Positions 55,041 to 62,233 of a stretch of DNA of 64,000 nt are shown here, piece by piece. The notes beneath the pieces were generated by a model. The model was not told the DNA's origin. It was given only the letters and a program-made list of their open reading frames with translations, and did not search any database. Origin of the DNA: Desulfobaculum bizertense DSM 18034 (GTDB lineage Bacteria > Desulfobacterota > Desulfovibrionia > Desulfovibrionales > Desulfovibrionaceae); contig NZ_FUYA01000004.1 of NCBI RefSeq assembly GCF_900167065.1, positions 62,001-126,000 on the forward strand, given 5' to 3'. Numbering within the stretch: the first letter of the stretch is position 1; every line of letters begins with the position of its first letter. The position numbers and the translations under genes are program-made.

Positions 55041-56199
55041 CGGCTTTTTTCCGCCTGAAAAGGTTACGTACATTTAAATGCTGAGAAAGCTCAACAATTC
55101 GCACCGACCGCTCAAGAGCCGCCTGCCGGATGCCATACAGGCCCGCAACAGAAAAGAGCGCATTAGGTATCCATAAGCCAATTGCTGGCGGAACAACGCC
55201 TGTCTCGCCAAGAGAAAGGCCAAGAGAAAGCAACGTATAATAGAAAAGGAAGAAGCCCAGTGCGAGCAAAAGCCCCCAGTGTCTGTGCAGGCCTCCAAAC
55301 ATGGACGCCATAGGCACAGCAAAAAGCCCAAGCACAATACAGGCAAAGGGGAAAACCAGACGCTTCTGGATTTCGACTGCCACCTTGCGCAACTTGTACT
55401 CCCGGCTATGCACATCCTTTCCTGTTTTCAATTCGGTCTGGTATTCGTGCAACCTGTTCCAGGACATTTCCTTGGGGCGCACGCTTCCCAGCTTGTAGCC
55501 GCCAAGCATGCGAGACAGATCCATCCGCACCTGATAGGTACCGAACCCAATGACACTCGCGCCGTCTTTCTCTTCACGGTATATTTTCCCATCATAAAGT
55601 TGGAAAATAATTTCCCCCTCAGACGTATCTGTGTGAACATGTCCACGAGGGGCAAGAATCGTTGCAGGCTGTGACCCACGCGACGTATCTTTGACAAAAA
55701 CTGTTTTTAATTCTCCAGAGCGACCATCTGCCTGCTGTGCAAACAGTGTCAGTTCTGGAAATTCTTTATTAAACACACCGGGCTGGAGCACGAGCTGTGT
55801 TTTGGACCGAGCAAGGTCCATAACTGTTGCCCGAAAATTCTCCATACCCCAGGACAGACCGCTAAAGGATATCCACCACGTAATTGCCGTACACAGCACG
55901 GCAAGCAGGATTGGCGCAGGTAAAAGCTGATACAGGCTCACACCAGACGCCCTAAGCGCCGTGGATTCCAGATCTGTATTCATGCGTAAGAGCGTCAAAA
56001 AGACTGCCAGCATGCAGGCAATGGGGATAAGCAAAAGCAGAAAAAATGGGCTGAGGAACGTGAACATTTTGATAATGTCAAAGAACCCAAGGCTCTGATT
56101 CAAAAAGAGATCCCTCAGCTGGAGAAGCCTGCCAATAAGCAGAAGTGTAAGAAGAGACCCGGCACACAAAAGAAAGAGGCCGAGTAGCTCCTTGAACAT
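55030..56199 (-). CDS. lptF: LPS export permease LptF
   Basis: Partner of LptG in the LptB2FG extractor. The 389 residues follow the YjgP/YjgQ pattern: helices near 5-25, 45-75 and 95-120, LRASGVSLYQLLPAP in the first cytoplasmic loop (coupling to LptB), a periplasmic domain with GRSGELKTVFVKD, and helices near 290-360. Start ATG 56199. It follows a tiny 66-residue gene by 31 bp and overlaps lptG at its end. Confidence 0.88.
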   Translation of the reverse strand: MFKELLGLFLLCAGSLLTLLLIGRLLQLRDLFLNQSLGFFDIIKMFTFLSPFFLLLLIPIACMLAVFLTLLRMNTDLESTALRASGVSLYQLLPAPILLAVLCTAITWWISFSGLSWGMENFRATVMDLARSKTQLVLQPGVFNKEFPELTLFAQQADGRSGELKTVFVKDTSRGSQPATILAPRGHVHTDTSEGEIIFQLYDGKIYREEKDGASVIGFGTYQVRMDLSRMLGGYKLGSVRPKEMSWNRLHEYQTELKTGKDVHSREYKLRKVAVEIQKRLVFPFACIVLGLFAVPMASMFGGLHRHWGLLLALGFFLFYYTLLSLGLSLGETGVVPPAIGLWIPNALFSVAGLYGIRQAALERSVRIVELSQHLNVRNLFRRKKADVR

Positions 56200-56230
56200 C
56201 TGCCGATGCAGGAGAGATGGTCGAAAAAAG

Positions 56231-56431
56231 CTATTCAGGGGACTTTTCCTGTTTTTTTGAGGTATCTTTGAAAAAAGCGTTCAGGAACATTTCGTCCTTC
56301 GGTCCAAGATTGAACCGTATGAGGGCTTCCTGAACAAGGGCGTTGGTGTTGTCCTTGCCGGAAAGACGCTGGTCATCTATCCATTCGAGAGCACGGCGAG
56401 CGAGTTCACTCTTTGGCATTATTGTTGTCAC
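56231..56431 (-). CDS. Small conserved-looking protein, unknown function
   Basis: A 66-residue soluble, charged protein starting at GTG 56431, which has AAAGGAGT seven bases before it. ATG 56419 is an internal alternative giving MPKSELARRALEWIDDQRL. It is mostly helical, with a Lys/Glu-rich tail (FFKDTSKKQEKSPE). I do not know the family. It sits directly upstream of lptF on the same strand, so it is likely co-transcribed with lptFG. The strong ribosome binding site supports it as a gene. Confidence 0.6.
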   Translation of the reverse strand: MTTIMPKSELARRALEWIDDQRLSGKDNTNALVQEALIRFNLGPKDEMFLNAFFKDTSKKQEKSPE

Positions 56432-56586
56432 GCTATGACTCCTTTTCTGCAAAAAGGTTCGCCACCAGTATCCCTGACTGCGTTTACACCATTGGCAGCG
56501 GGCTTGCAACTTGGCGGACTTTCAAATAAACCGCCCCAAAGTACGAGAAATACTTATATAAAACAATATAATTTAAGAGGAAAACT

Positions 56587-57393
56587 GTGGACTCCATCAT
56601 TCATGCGATCATACTTGGCATTGTCGAAGGGCTGACCGAGTTTCTGCCAGTTTCATCAACAGGCCACCTCATCCTCGCAGGCAATCTCCTTGGATTTGTT
56701 GGAGAAAAAGCCGCAACCTTTGAGGTCATCATTCAACTTGGTGCCATCCTCGCGGTTGTCGTGCTCTACTGGGAACGTTTCATCGGCCTGCTGCGGCCCA
56801 ACCCAGAAATGCGTTTTTCCGGAATCCGCGGGCTTTGGCTCCTCTTCTTGACCTCGCTTCCAGCAAGTATTCTTGGCCTCCTGACGCATCACTATATCAA
56901 AACTTATCTTTTTAGTCCGTTCACAGTTGGGCTTGCCCTTCTGGTTGGCGCAATCGCCATCATCTGGGTCGAACGCAGACACTTTACTGTTAAGACTCAA
57001 ACACTCGACGAAATTTCTCCAGCCCTTGCACTTGGCATTGGCTGCTTCCAGTGTCTTGCCCTTTGGCCCGGATTTTCCCGGTCCGCAGCAACCATCATGG
57101 GTGGCATGATCCTTGGTGCAAAACGAACCATTGCCGCAGAATATTCCTTCATTGCTGCGGTCCCGATTATGTTTGCGGCAACAGGCTACGACCTGCTCAA
57201 AAGCGCGAACCTTTTCACCAGTGCCGACATTCCCTTCATACTCACAGGCTTTGTCGTCAGCTTTCTCTCCGCCTGGCTTGCAATCAAAGGCTTCATCAAA
57301 CTGCTCGGCAAGGTGACACTCGTCCCCTTTGCATGGTATCGTTTTGGCCTCTCAATACTCGTGCTCATTCTGGTCTTTTTTAACTTTTTTTAA
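56587..57393 (+). CDS. uppP: Undecaprenyl-diphosphate phosphatase (BacA/UppP)
   Basis: Recycles the undecaprenyl carrier of cell-wall and LPS sugars. The 268 residues are mostly membrane helices, with the two catalytic loops EGLTEFLPVSSTGHL (about 14-28) and PGFSRSAATIMGG (about 160). The start is GTG 56587 with AAGAGGAAAAC before it. It is divergent from the small gene upstream of lptF. The first tRNA unit begins about 20 bp after its stop. Confidence 0.95.
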   Translation: MDSIIHAIILGIVEGLTEFLPVSSTGHLILAGNLLGFVGEKAATFEVIIQLGAILAVVVLYWERFIGLLRPNPEMRFSGIRGLWLLFLTSLPASILGLLTHHYIKTYLFSPFTVGLALLVGAIAIIWVERRHFTVKTQTLDEISPALALGIGCFQCLALWPGFSRSAATIMGGMILGAKRTIAAEYSFIAAVPIMFAATGYDLLKSANLFTSADIPFILTGFVVSFLSAWLAIKGFIKLLGKVTLVPFAWYRFGLSILVLILVFFNFF

Positions 57394-57411
57394 AAAAATC
57401 GAAAAAAGTGC

Positions 57412-57440
57412 TTGCATTCCCGGTGGTCTCCTCCTATAAG
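57412..57440 (+). promoter_or_regulatory. Promoter of the first tRNA(CAT) gene
   Basis: TTGCAT (57412-57417), a 17-bp spacer, then TATAAG (57435-57440), about 48 bp before the tRNA. The sequence around the -35 (AAAAAAGTGCTTGCATT) is repeated before the second tRNA at 59.09 kb. Confidence 0.65.
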
Positions 57441-57487
57441 CCTTTTCTCGACGGGGCGTGATTCACAAAACGCTTCGACGACATCAC

Positions 57488-57564
57488 GGCGAGGTAGCTC
57501 AGTTGGTTAGAGCATGCGGCTCATATCCGCAGTGTCGGAGGTTCAAGTCCTCTCCTCGCTACCA
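57488..57564 (+). tRNA. tRNA-Met (anticodon CAT), copy 1
   Basis: 77 bases folding as a cloverleaf. Acceptor GGCGAGG pairs with CCTCGCT (G-T first pair), D arm TAGCTCAGTTGGTTAGAGCA, anticodon stem GCGGC/ATCCGC with loop CTCATAT, T arm GGAGGTTCAAGTCCTC and encoded CCA. Loop and body match elongator tRNA-Met; a CAT anticodon could also be read as tRNA-Ile2 after lysidine modification, which sequence alone does not settle. Confidence 0.93.
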
Positions 57565-57572
57565 ACGAACTC

Positions 57573-57606
57573 AAAGCTCTCTTTCTTCGGAAAGAGAGCT
57601 TTTTTT
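57573..57606 (+). terminator. Intrinsic terminator after tRNA copy 1
   Basis: AAAGCTCTCTTTC pairs perfectly with GAAAGAGAGCTTT around a TTCG tetraloop and is followed by a T-run. The same terminator follows tRNA copy 2. Confidence 0.95.
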
Positions 57607-57627
57607 ATTTCTGCAAAAAACATCGCC

Positions 57628-57657
57628 TCAAAAAAAAGGGCACCCTCTCGGATGCCC
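57628..57657 (-). terminator. Terminator of the TSCPD gene
   Basis: The minus strand reads GGGCATCC, GAGA loop, GGGTGCCC (one G-T), then eight or more T. It lies 33 bp past the gene's stop. Confidence 0.85.
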
Positions 57658-57689
57658 CTACTTCTTCATATCGTCAAAAGCACTCAAGC

Positions 57690-58010
57690 TTACATGTACG
57701 GCTCAATAGCCTGAACAAGCTGGTCAGGGCAGGATGTGGCCTTTCTGCCACAGCGAATACCTTTCAGGCGGTTCGCAACGACATTCAAAGGCATACCTTC
57801 AATCAGCTTTCCAATTCCTTCCAGATTGCCAGGACAGCCACCAGTAAAATGGACATCATGCAGGCAACCATCTTTCACCTTAAACTGAATAAGCTTGGAG
57901 CAAACGCCCTGAGGAACAAACGTAATCGTATCGTCCTGAGGCTGCTGCGTTTTCATCGAATTCAAATCCAAGCTCTGAAGACCTTCTGACACTGTTTTCT
58001 CCAATTTCAT
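57690..58010 (-). CDS. TSCPD-domain protein (four-Cys family)
   Basis: About 106 residues, or 88 if the ATG at 57956 is used. The C-terminal TSCPDQL box gives the TSCPD family its name; the domain is also found at the end of vitamin-B12-dependent ribonucleotide reductases. Four cysteines stand out: GVCS, GCLH, GGCPGN and the pair in RCGRKATSCPD, a likely metal site. The free-standing protein is common in anaerobes with unknown role. It is divergent from map, and a terminator follows it. Neither start has a strong ribosome binding site; ATG 58010 has a GAG ten bases before it. Confidence 0.85.
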   Translation of the reverse strand: MKLEKTVSEGLQSLDLNSMKTQQPQDDTITFVPQGVCSKLIQFKVKDGCLHDVHFTGGCPGNLEGIGKLIEGMPLNVVANRLKGIRCGRKATSCPDQLVQAIEPYM

Positions 58011-58218
58011 TTTAATTCTCAAACACTTCAAGCAAATCTGAAAAAGCCAGAGCTGCCTTGCGGATTTCTTGACAAATCCACATGAGAAATAAGTCGATAC
58101 ATCCAGAGGTCAAGTTTCGTCAAAAGAGAATTTTCCCCTCATAAAAGACTTTTCTCTCAACCCATTGATTTATCCAGCAAAAGGCTTCACAGTGATGTCC
58201 ATCCCGTTCGGAGACCTG

Positions 58219-58246
58219 TTGACACAGGGGACCGAAGGAGTATTTT
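58219..58246 (+). promoter_or_regulatory. Promoter of the methionine aminopeptidase gene
   Basis: TTGACA (58219-58224) matches the consensus, followed by a 16-bp spacer and TATTTT (58241-58246), about 35 bp before the start codon. Confidence 0.6.
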
Positions 58247-58282
58247 TCCTTTTTTCATTATGGATAAAACTGGAGACGTGTT

Positions 58283-59065
58283 TTGAATTTCAAGAAGAAA
58301 GCCGAAATCGAGCTGATGCGAAAAGCAGGCGTCCTGCTCTGGCAGGCCCATCAGCTCGCAGGAGAAATGGCTGAAGCTGGGACCACAACCGAAGCAATTG
58401 ATGCCGAAGTTGAAAAGTTTATCATCGGGCACAACGCAACCCCCCTCTTCAAGGGTGTTCCCGGAGAAGTTCCCTTCCCCGCCACCTGCTGCATCTCCGT
58501 CAACGAAGAGGTGGTGCACGGTATTCCTTCCGCTCGCGAACTCGCTAACGGCGACATCGTCAGCTTTGACATCGGCCTCAAGCTCAACGGCTGGTGCGCA
58601 GATTGTGCCTGCACACATGCCGTTGGCGACATCGACGACGAAAAGCGCCAGCTTATGGACGTCACAGAAGAATGCCTGCACATTGCAATCAAAGAAATCC
58701 ACCCCAACATCAAGTGGAGCAAGATTGCAAAGAAAATGGCCAAGCACGCCCGCAATGCTGGTTTCTCCGTCGTAGAAACCCTCGTAGGCCACGGCATCGG
58801 CAAAGAAATGTGGGAACTCCCTCAGGTTCCTAACTATTTCTCCCGCGGCTGCACAGACTTCCGCCTCAAGCAGGGCATGGTCATCGCTGTTGAACCCATG
58901 ATTAATGTCGGCACCAAGGAAGTTGAAACCCTCAGCGACCACTGGACCATCGTGACCAAAGACAGGAAACCCGCCTGCCACTTTGAGCACACTATCGCTG
59001 TTACAGCTTCCGGAGCCAAGGTCATGACCTGCGGTCCCAACGGCGAAGCTTGGGCTATGAAATAA
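58283..59065 (+). CDS. map: Methionine aminopeptidase type I, one active-site His replaced
   Basis: Removes the initiator Met from new proteins. The 260 residues have the pita-bread fold with E. coli-like positions H79, D96, D107, H170, E204 and E235 all present. The usual second active-site His (H178 in E. coli, GHGIGxxxHE) is Trp177 here (GHGIGKEMWELPQ). The metal-ligand loop is also Cys-rich: DIGLKLNGWCADCACTHAVG. The start is TTG 58283, with TGGAG seven bases before it. It stands alone between two tRNA(CAT) units, not in the ribosomal-protein operon, so it may be a second, changed enzyme. Confidence 0.88.
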   Translation: MNFKKKAEIELMRKAGVLLWQAHQLAGEMAEAGTTTEAIDAEVEKFIIGHNATPLFKGVPGEVPFPATCCISVNEEVVHGIPSARELANGDIVSFDIGLKLNGWCADCACTHAVGDIDDEKRQLMDVTEECLHIAIKEIHPNIKWSKIAKKMAKHARNAGFSVVETLVGHGIGKEMWELPQVPNYFSRGCTDFRLKQGMVIAVEPMINVGTKEVETLSDHWTIVTKDRKPACHFEHTIAVTASGAKVMTCGPNGEAWAMK

Positions 59066-59093
59066 AAAATTTTCACTTTTTTTAAAAAAGTGC

Positions 59094-59120
59094 TTGCATT
59101 TATCTGCGAAGTCCTTAAAA
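59094..59120 (+). promoter_or_regulatory. Promoter of the second tRNA(CAT) gene
   Basis: TTGCAT (59094-59099) with the same AAAAAAGTGC lead as copy 1; the -10 (TTAAAA, 59115-59120) has a short 15-bp spacer, so it may be weaker. Confidence 0.45.
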
Positions 59121-59160
59121 CCCTTCTTCGCGGACGGGGAAAACGTCCCACACAAAAAAT

Positions 59161-59237
59161 GGCGAGATAGCTCAGTTGGTTAGAGCATGCGGCTCATATC
59201 CGCAGTGTCGGAGGTTCAAGTCCTCTTCTCGCTACCA
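59161..59237 (+). tRNA. tRNA-Met (anticodon CAT), copy 2
   Basis: 77 bases, identical to copy 1 at 57488 except for the seventh acceptor pair, which is A-T here and G-C in copy 1, so pairing is kept. Anticodon loop CTCATAT and CCA end are the same. Promoter and terminator are also shared, so the whole unit was duplicated. Confidence 0.93.
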
Positions 59238-59244
59238 CGAACGT

Positions 59245-59278
59245 AAAGCTCTCTTTCTTCGGAAAGGGAGCTTTTTTT
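59245..59278 (+). terminator. Intrinsic terminator after tRNA copy 2
   Basis: AAAGCTCTCTTTC pairs with GAAAGGGAGCTTT around TTCG (one pair changed to T-G compared with copy 1) and is followed by seven T. Confidence 0.93.
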
Positions 59279-59406
59279 CGTTTCTCACTTCTCCCCTCTT
59301 TTTTTCTCCCACCTTTTCCAATGTATGCTAGAATACTTATGTGGTGTCTTCTGCTCGCACCACAAGTCTCATCCCACTCCACAATCTTTTCCCGAGGGGG
59401 ACGCGT

Positions 59407-60147
59407 ATGTATATGAATCTTCGAGGCTCTTTTGACAGGTGCTATTACTGCCACATCACACGGTGTGGCGGAACAACCATTAATCGCACCTTTTTCAACG
59501 CCTTTGACGATGGAACAGGCTATCTTTACCGCGAAGCGACTCGCGACAACGCCGTTCTTCACAATGGCCTCGTCTTTACCGAGCGCACCTCAGAGCTTAT
59601 CGAGGCCGGAGAGTTTACTTACGCATTCTCTCACACCCCCTATTACAAGTTGAAACTCCCAGATCGAACTTTTCGCATCACCTCTTTTCGCGACCCTGCA
59701 GCTCGTATCATCTCCCTCTATCGTAAGCTCAAGTATCAAAATCAAACGCCTCAGGGACGTGCTCGCTATGCAAAACAGCTCAGCTGGCTCGGAGACAGCT
59801 TTTCCGACTTTCTTGACGCCATCCCTGAACGCCACCTTCTCCGGCAGCTCTACACCTTCTCTCCGTCCTTAGATCCCGATGAAGCTTTTTCCGTGATTCG
59901 TTCCCTCAATGCGTATTTCTTCATTGAGGACATTGAACCTTCCCTTCAGCTCCTCTCAACGCTCTTTGACAAGACCTTTGTCTATTCGCCACCACTTCGG
60001 CACTTCTCCAAGCCGCTCCATGTTCATGAGAAGCAGATCCTTCACTCGCGGCTCAAAAAAGAATACGCCCTCACGCAGCAGCTCCGCAAAGCCTACAACT
60101 TTATCGGATTCCCCTTCTCGCGAATCGCTCAGGGAGCTGGGTATTAA
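59407..60147 (+). CDS. Sulfotransferase-family protein
   Basis: A 246-residue protein resembling carbohydrate sulfotransferases that use PAPS. The N-terminal YYCHITRCGGTTI fits the PAPS 5'-phosphate loop (usually H-I-P-K-x-G-G-T-S), and FRDPAARIISLYRKL fits the 3'-phosphate site (F-R-D-P-x-x-R-x-x-S-x-Y). The likely acceptor is a surface sugar, but this is inferred. ATG 59407 has GAGGGGGACGC before it; a second ATG follows two codons later. It lies between the second tRNA and repeat copy 3, with no glycan genes next to it. Confidence 0.75.
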   Translation: MYMNLRGSFDRCYYCHITRCGGTTINRTFFNAFDDGTGYLYREATRDNAVLHNGLVFTERTSELIEAGEFTYAFSHTPYYKLKLPDRTFRITSFRDPAARIISLYRKLKYQNQTPQGRARYAKQLSWLGDSFSDFLDAIPERHLLRQLYTFSPSLDPDEAFSVIRSLNAYFFIEDIEPSLQLLSTLFDKTFVYSPPLRHFSKPLHVHEKQILHSRLKKEYALTQQLRKAYNFIGFPFSRIAQGAGY

Positions 60148-60170
60148 TGGGTGGGAGGGAGAGAGAGAAC

Positions 60171-60548
60171 CGGGGCCAGCCCCGGACCCCGCGTAAGGGA
60201 ATGATTCCCTTACGTATCCTCATCGAGTTTGAATTCCATCCACGCTTCGCGTGAATGAATTTCAAACTTGTTGGGCATAACGTCGAGAGCCTCTTTCTCT
60301 TTTGCGAGTTGCCACTCTTTTCTTTTTGAACGCTTGCGTTCATAAAGAAAGGGTTGGAGCAGAAAGAAAAAGAACACACGGGACGCCCATTAGCTCAAAA
60401 AAAAACAGGGCTGATGGAGAGGAAAGCATCGCTTTCATCCCATTCAGCCCTGTTTTTTTTGAGCGAAAGCGGGATTCCCAAGGGCCTCGTCCTTGGGCAG
60501 GGTCAAGGGGCAGCGCCCCTTGCAGAGGTGCGGGGACAGAGTCCCCGC
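60171..60548. repeat. Hairpin mosaic repeat, copy 3
   Basis: About 378 bp in the same direction as copies 1 and 2. It shares the CGTAAGGGAA palindrome, the GAGTTTGAATTC stem and CACGCTTCGCGTG, the GAACGC hairpin, CCCAAGGGC.CTTGGG and CAAGGGGC/GCCCCTTG. Two stems are rewritten but still pair: the long stem is AAAAACAGGGCTGA with TCAGCCCTGTTTTT (GGGGCCGGATGA type in copies 2 and 4), and the last hairpin is GGGGAC/GTCCCC in place of CGAGA/TCTCG. It lies between the sulfotransferase gene and ssrA. Confidence 0.85.
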
Positions 60549-60609
60549 CCACCCTAGCGCCCCTTGTGCCGCCTCTCCAAAGCAAAATAGAAAATTTATA
60601 AGAATAGTC

Positions 60610-60637
60610 TTGCCAAATGCGGAGAAGTCCTTATATT
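60610..60637 (+). promoter_or_regulatory. Promoter of ssrA
   Basis: TTGCCA (60610-60615), a 16-bp spacer, then TATATT (60632-60637), about 20 bp before the mature RNA end. Confidence 0.6.
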
Positions 60638-60657
60638 CCTTTTTGTTCTTTGACAAA

Positions 60658-61014
60658 GGGGGCGACCTGGTTTCGACGGGGATGGTTGAAGCTAAGGTTG
60701 CAGGCCGAGGCGCCGCTGGCCTCGTTAAAAGCGGCAAGGCATAATTGCCAACGATACTGAATACGCACTGGCAGCATAGCTTAGCCAGCACTGACCTAGA
60801 CTGACGCCTGATATTCTAGCGACGTGAAAACCCCCATCGGGCTGGCTACAGATTTTCTGATTGTTGGAATCTGGGCGAGAACCTTAAGCGATCTGGTCGT
60901 GATGACGCCTGTTCATCGGCAGTTGAGCGACGAGAACTAATAGATGGACTAAGCCTGTAGATGCCTTAAGTGGAGCATTCTCGGACGGGGGTTCGATTCC
61001 CCCCGCCTCCACCA
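60658..61014 (+). ncRNA. ssrA: tmRNA
   Basis: Rescues stalled ribosomes and tags the broken protein for destruction. The 5' end GGGGGCGACCTGGTTTCGAC and the 3' part GGGGGTTCGATTCCCCCCGC-CTCC-ACCA form the tRNA-like domain, with acceptor GGGGGCG pairing to CGCCTCC. The tag frame starts with GCC at 60747 and reads A-N-D-T-E-Y-A-L-A-A, ending at TAG 60777-60779, close to the E. coli tag ANDENYALAA. Pseudoknot-like stems fill the middle. It has its own promoter and terminator. smpB is not in the window. Confidence 0.97.
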
Positions 61015-61043
61015 AAAGTATGCTACGACCCCTTTGGAAAAAC

Positions 61044-61074
61044 GAAGCCCCTGAGCGATCAGGGGCTTTTTTTC
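61044..61074. terminator. Terminator after ssrA, overlapping the end of the next gene
   Basis: AGCCCCTGA pairs with TCAGGGGCT and is followed by TTTTTTT. The opposite-strand membrane-protein gene ends inside the stem: its last codons and TGA stop are the left arm read backwards. Confidence 0.92.
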
Positions 61075-61757
61075 TGTTCTTTGCTTCGTTGCAAAATGAG
61101 CTGCTGATGCAAGTGCTCTCCCACCATGAGCATCAAAGCAAAAGCAACCAAAAGGCTAAACAGCAGCTGCCAAAAAACAAAAATTTCAGAAGCATACTGC
61201 ATCAATTCTGGAGCCAAAGGCTGAGTAAATCCCCAGAACTGCTCTAATTCACAGGCCGCAATCATGCAGCCATTCACGAGAAAAGCGCGTCCAAGGGCTT
61301 CCTGAACCAAAGCATCTTTTTGAGAGCGCAGAAGCACATAGCCCGTATAGAGGCTAAGTACGATGTACGCACAGGCCGGAACGAGCTGGCTCATCCGCCC
61401 TTCTCCAAGAAGCTCAAAGACTCCACCAAACACAAGGAATGCCGCTGCCAAACTCGCCATTCCCTCTCGCGTCCAGCCTCCTCCTGCTTTTTGTTCACCC
61501 AAAAAGCGCCGAACGCCCAATAAAAGCCACACGTATCCACCAAACGTTGCGGTGTAAGAAAAAACACTACTTACACCAGTTGGAATTTCTGACCTGAGCG
61601 CACGAAATACAAGTCCCGCCAGTAAAAGCGCGTAACTCGTCGCCCACTCGCGGGTGCCCCGGACTGCAAATCGACTCCGGTGAAGCCACAGCACGGCAAA
61701 CGCCGTTACCGTCGTCGATACCGTCAGCGCAAGGCGTAAGGATTCAATGTCTATCAA
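61059..61757 (-). CDS. Integral membrane protein, about seven helices, unknown function
   Basis: A 232-residue protein with about seven hydrophobic helices (roughly 7-25, 40-58, 66-85, 105-122, 128-145, 160-178, 190-215) and a short basic tail, EHLHQQLILQRSKEQKKSP. It resembles the membrane-sensor halves of some signalling proteins but has no output domain. The start is TTG 61757 with AAGGGGGAAA before it. Its stop lies within the ssrA terminator. I cannot name the family. Confidence 0.7.
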   Translation of the reverse strand: MIDIESLRLALTVSTTVTAFAVLWLHRSRFAVRGTREWATSYALLLAGLVFRALRSEIPTGVSSVFSYTATFGGYVWLLLGVRRFLGEQKAGGGWTREGMASLAAAFLVFGGVFELLGEGRMSQLVPACAYIVLSLYTGYVLLRSQKDALVQEALGRAFLVNGCMIAACELEQFWGFTQPLAPELMQYASEIFVFWQLLFSLLVAFALMLMVGEHLHQQLILQRSKEQKKSP

Positions 61758-61851
61758 ATTTCCCCCTTGAGCTTGCTCCTATCCCAGTCGTCACGTGTAG
61801 AGGAATGAAAACCTAACGCTTGTGCATATTTTTCACAAGAACAAATATTGG

Positions 61852-62226
61852 ACTGGGGCCAGCCCCAGACCCTGCGTAAGGGAATGATTCCCTTACGTAT
61901 CCTCAACGAGTTTGAATTCCCTCCACGCTTCGCGTGAAGGGAATTCAAACTCGGGTGAGAATGGCGCAAAAACTCTTTCTCTTCTGCGAGTTGCCTCCCT
62001 TTTCTTTCTGAACGCTTGCGTTCAGAAAGAAAGGACTAGAGCGCAAAGAAAAGAACACACGCCCAGTTAATTAGGCCGAAAAAAAGGGGCCGGATGAAGG
62101 GGAAAGCCAAAGGCTTTCACTCATCCGGCCCCTTTTATTTCGGGCGAAAGCGGGATTCCCAAGGGCCTCGTCCTTGGGCGGGGTCAAGGGGCAGCGCCCC
62201 TTGCAGAGCACGAGACAGAGTCTCGT
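61852..62226. repeat. Hairpin mosaic repeat, copy 4
   Basis: About 375 bp in the same direction as the other three, although both neighbouring genes are on the minus strand. It has the full hairpin series. The second main stem is a perfect palindrome here (GAGTTTGAATTCCCT with AGGGAATTCAAACTC), where copies 1 and 2 have mismatches. The long GGGGCCGGATGA/TCATCCGGCCCC stem and the CGAGA/TCTCG end match copy 2. It ends seven bases from the stop of the acyltransferase gene. Confidence 0.85.
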
Positions 62227-62233
62227 CTCCCCC

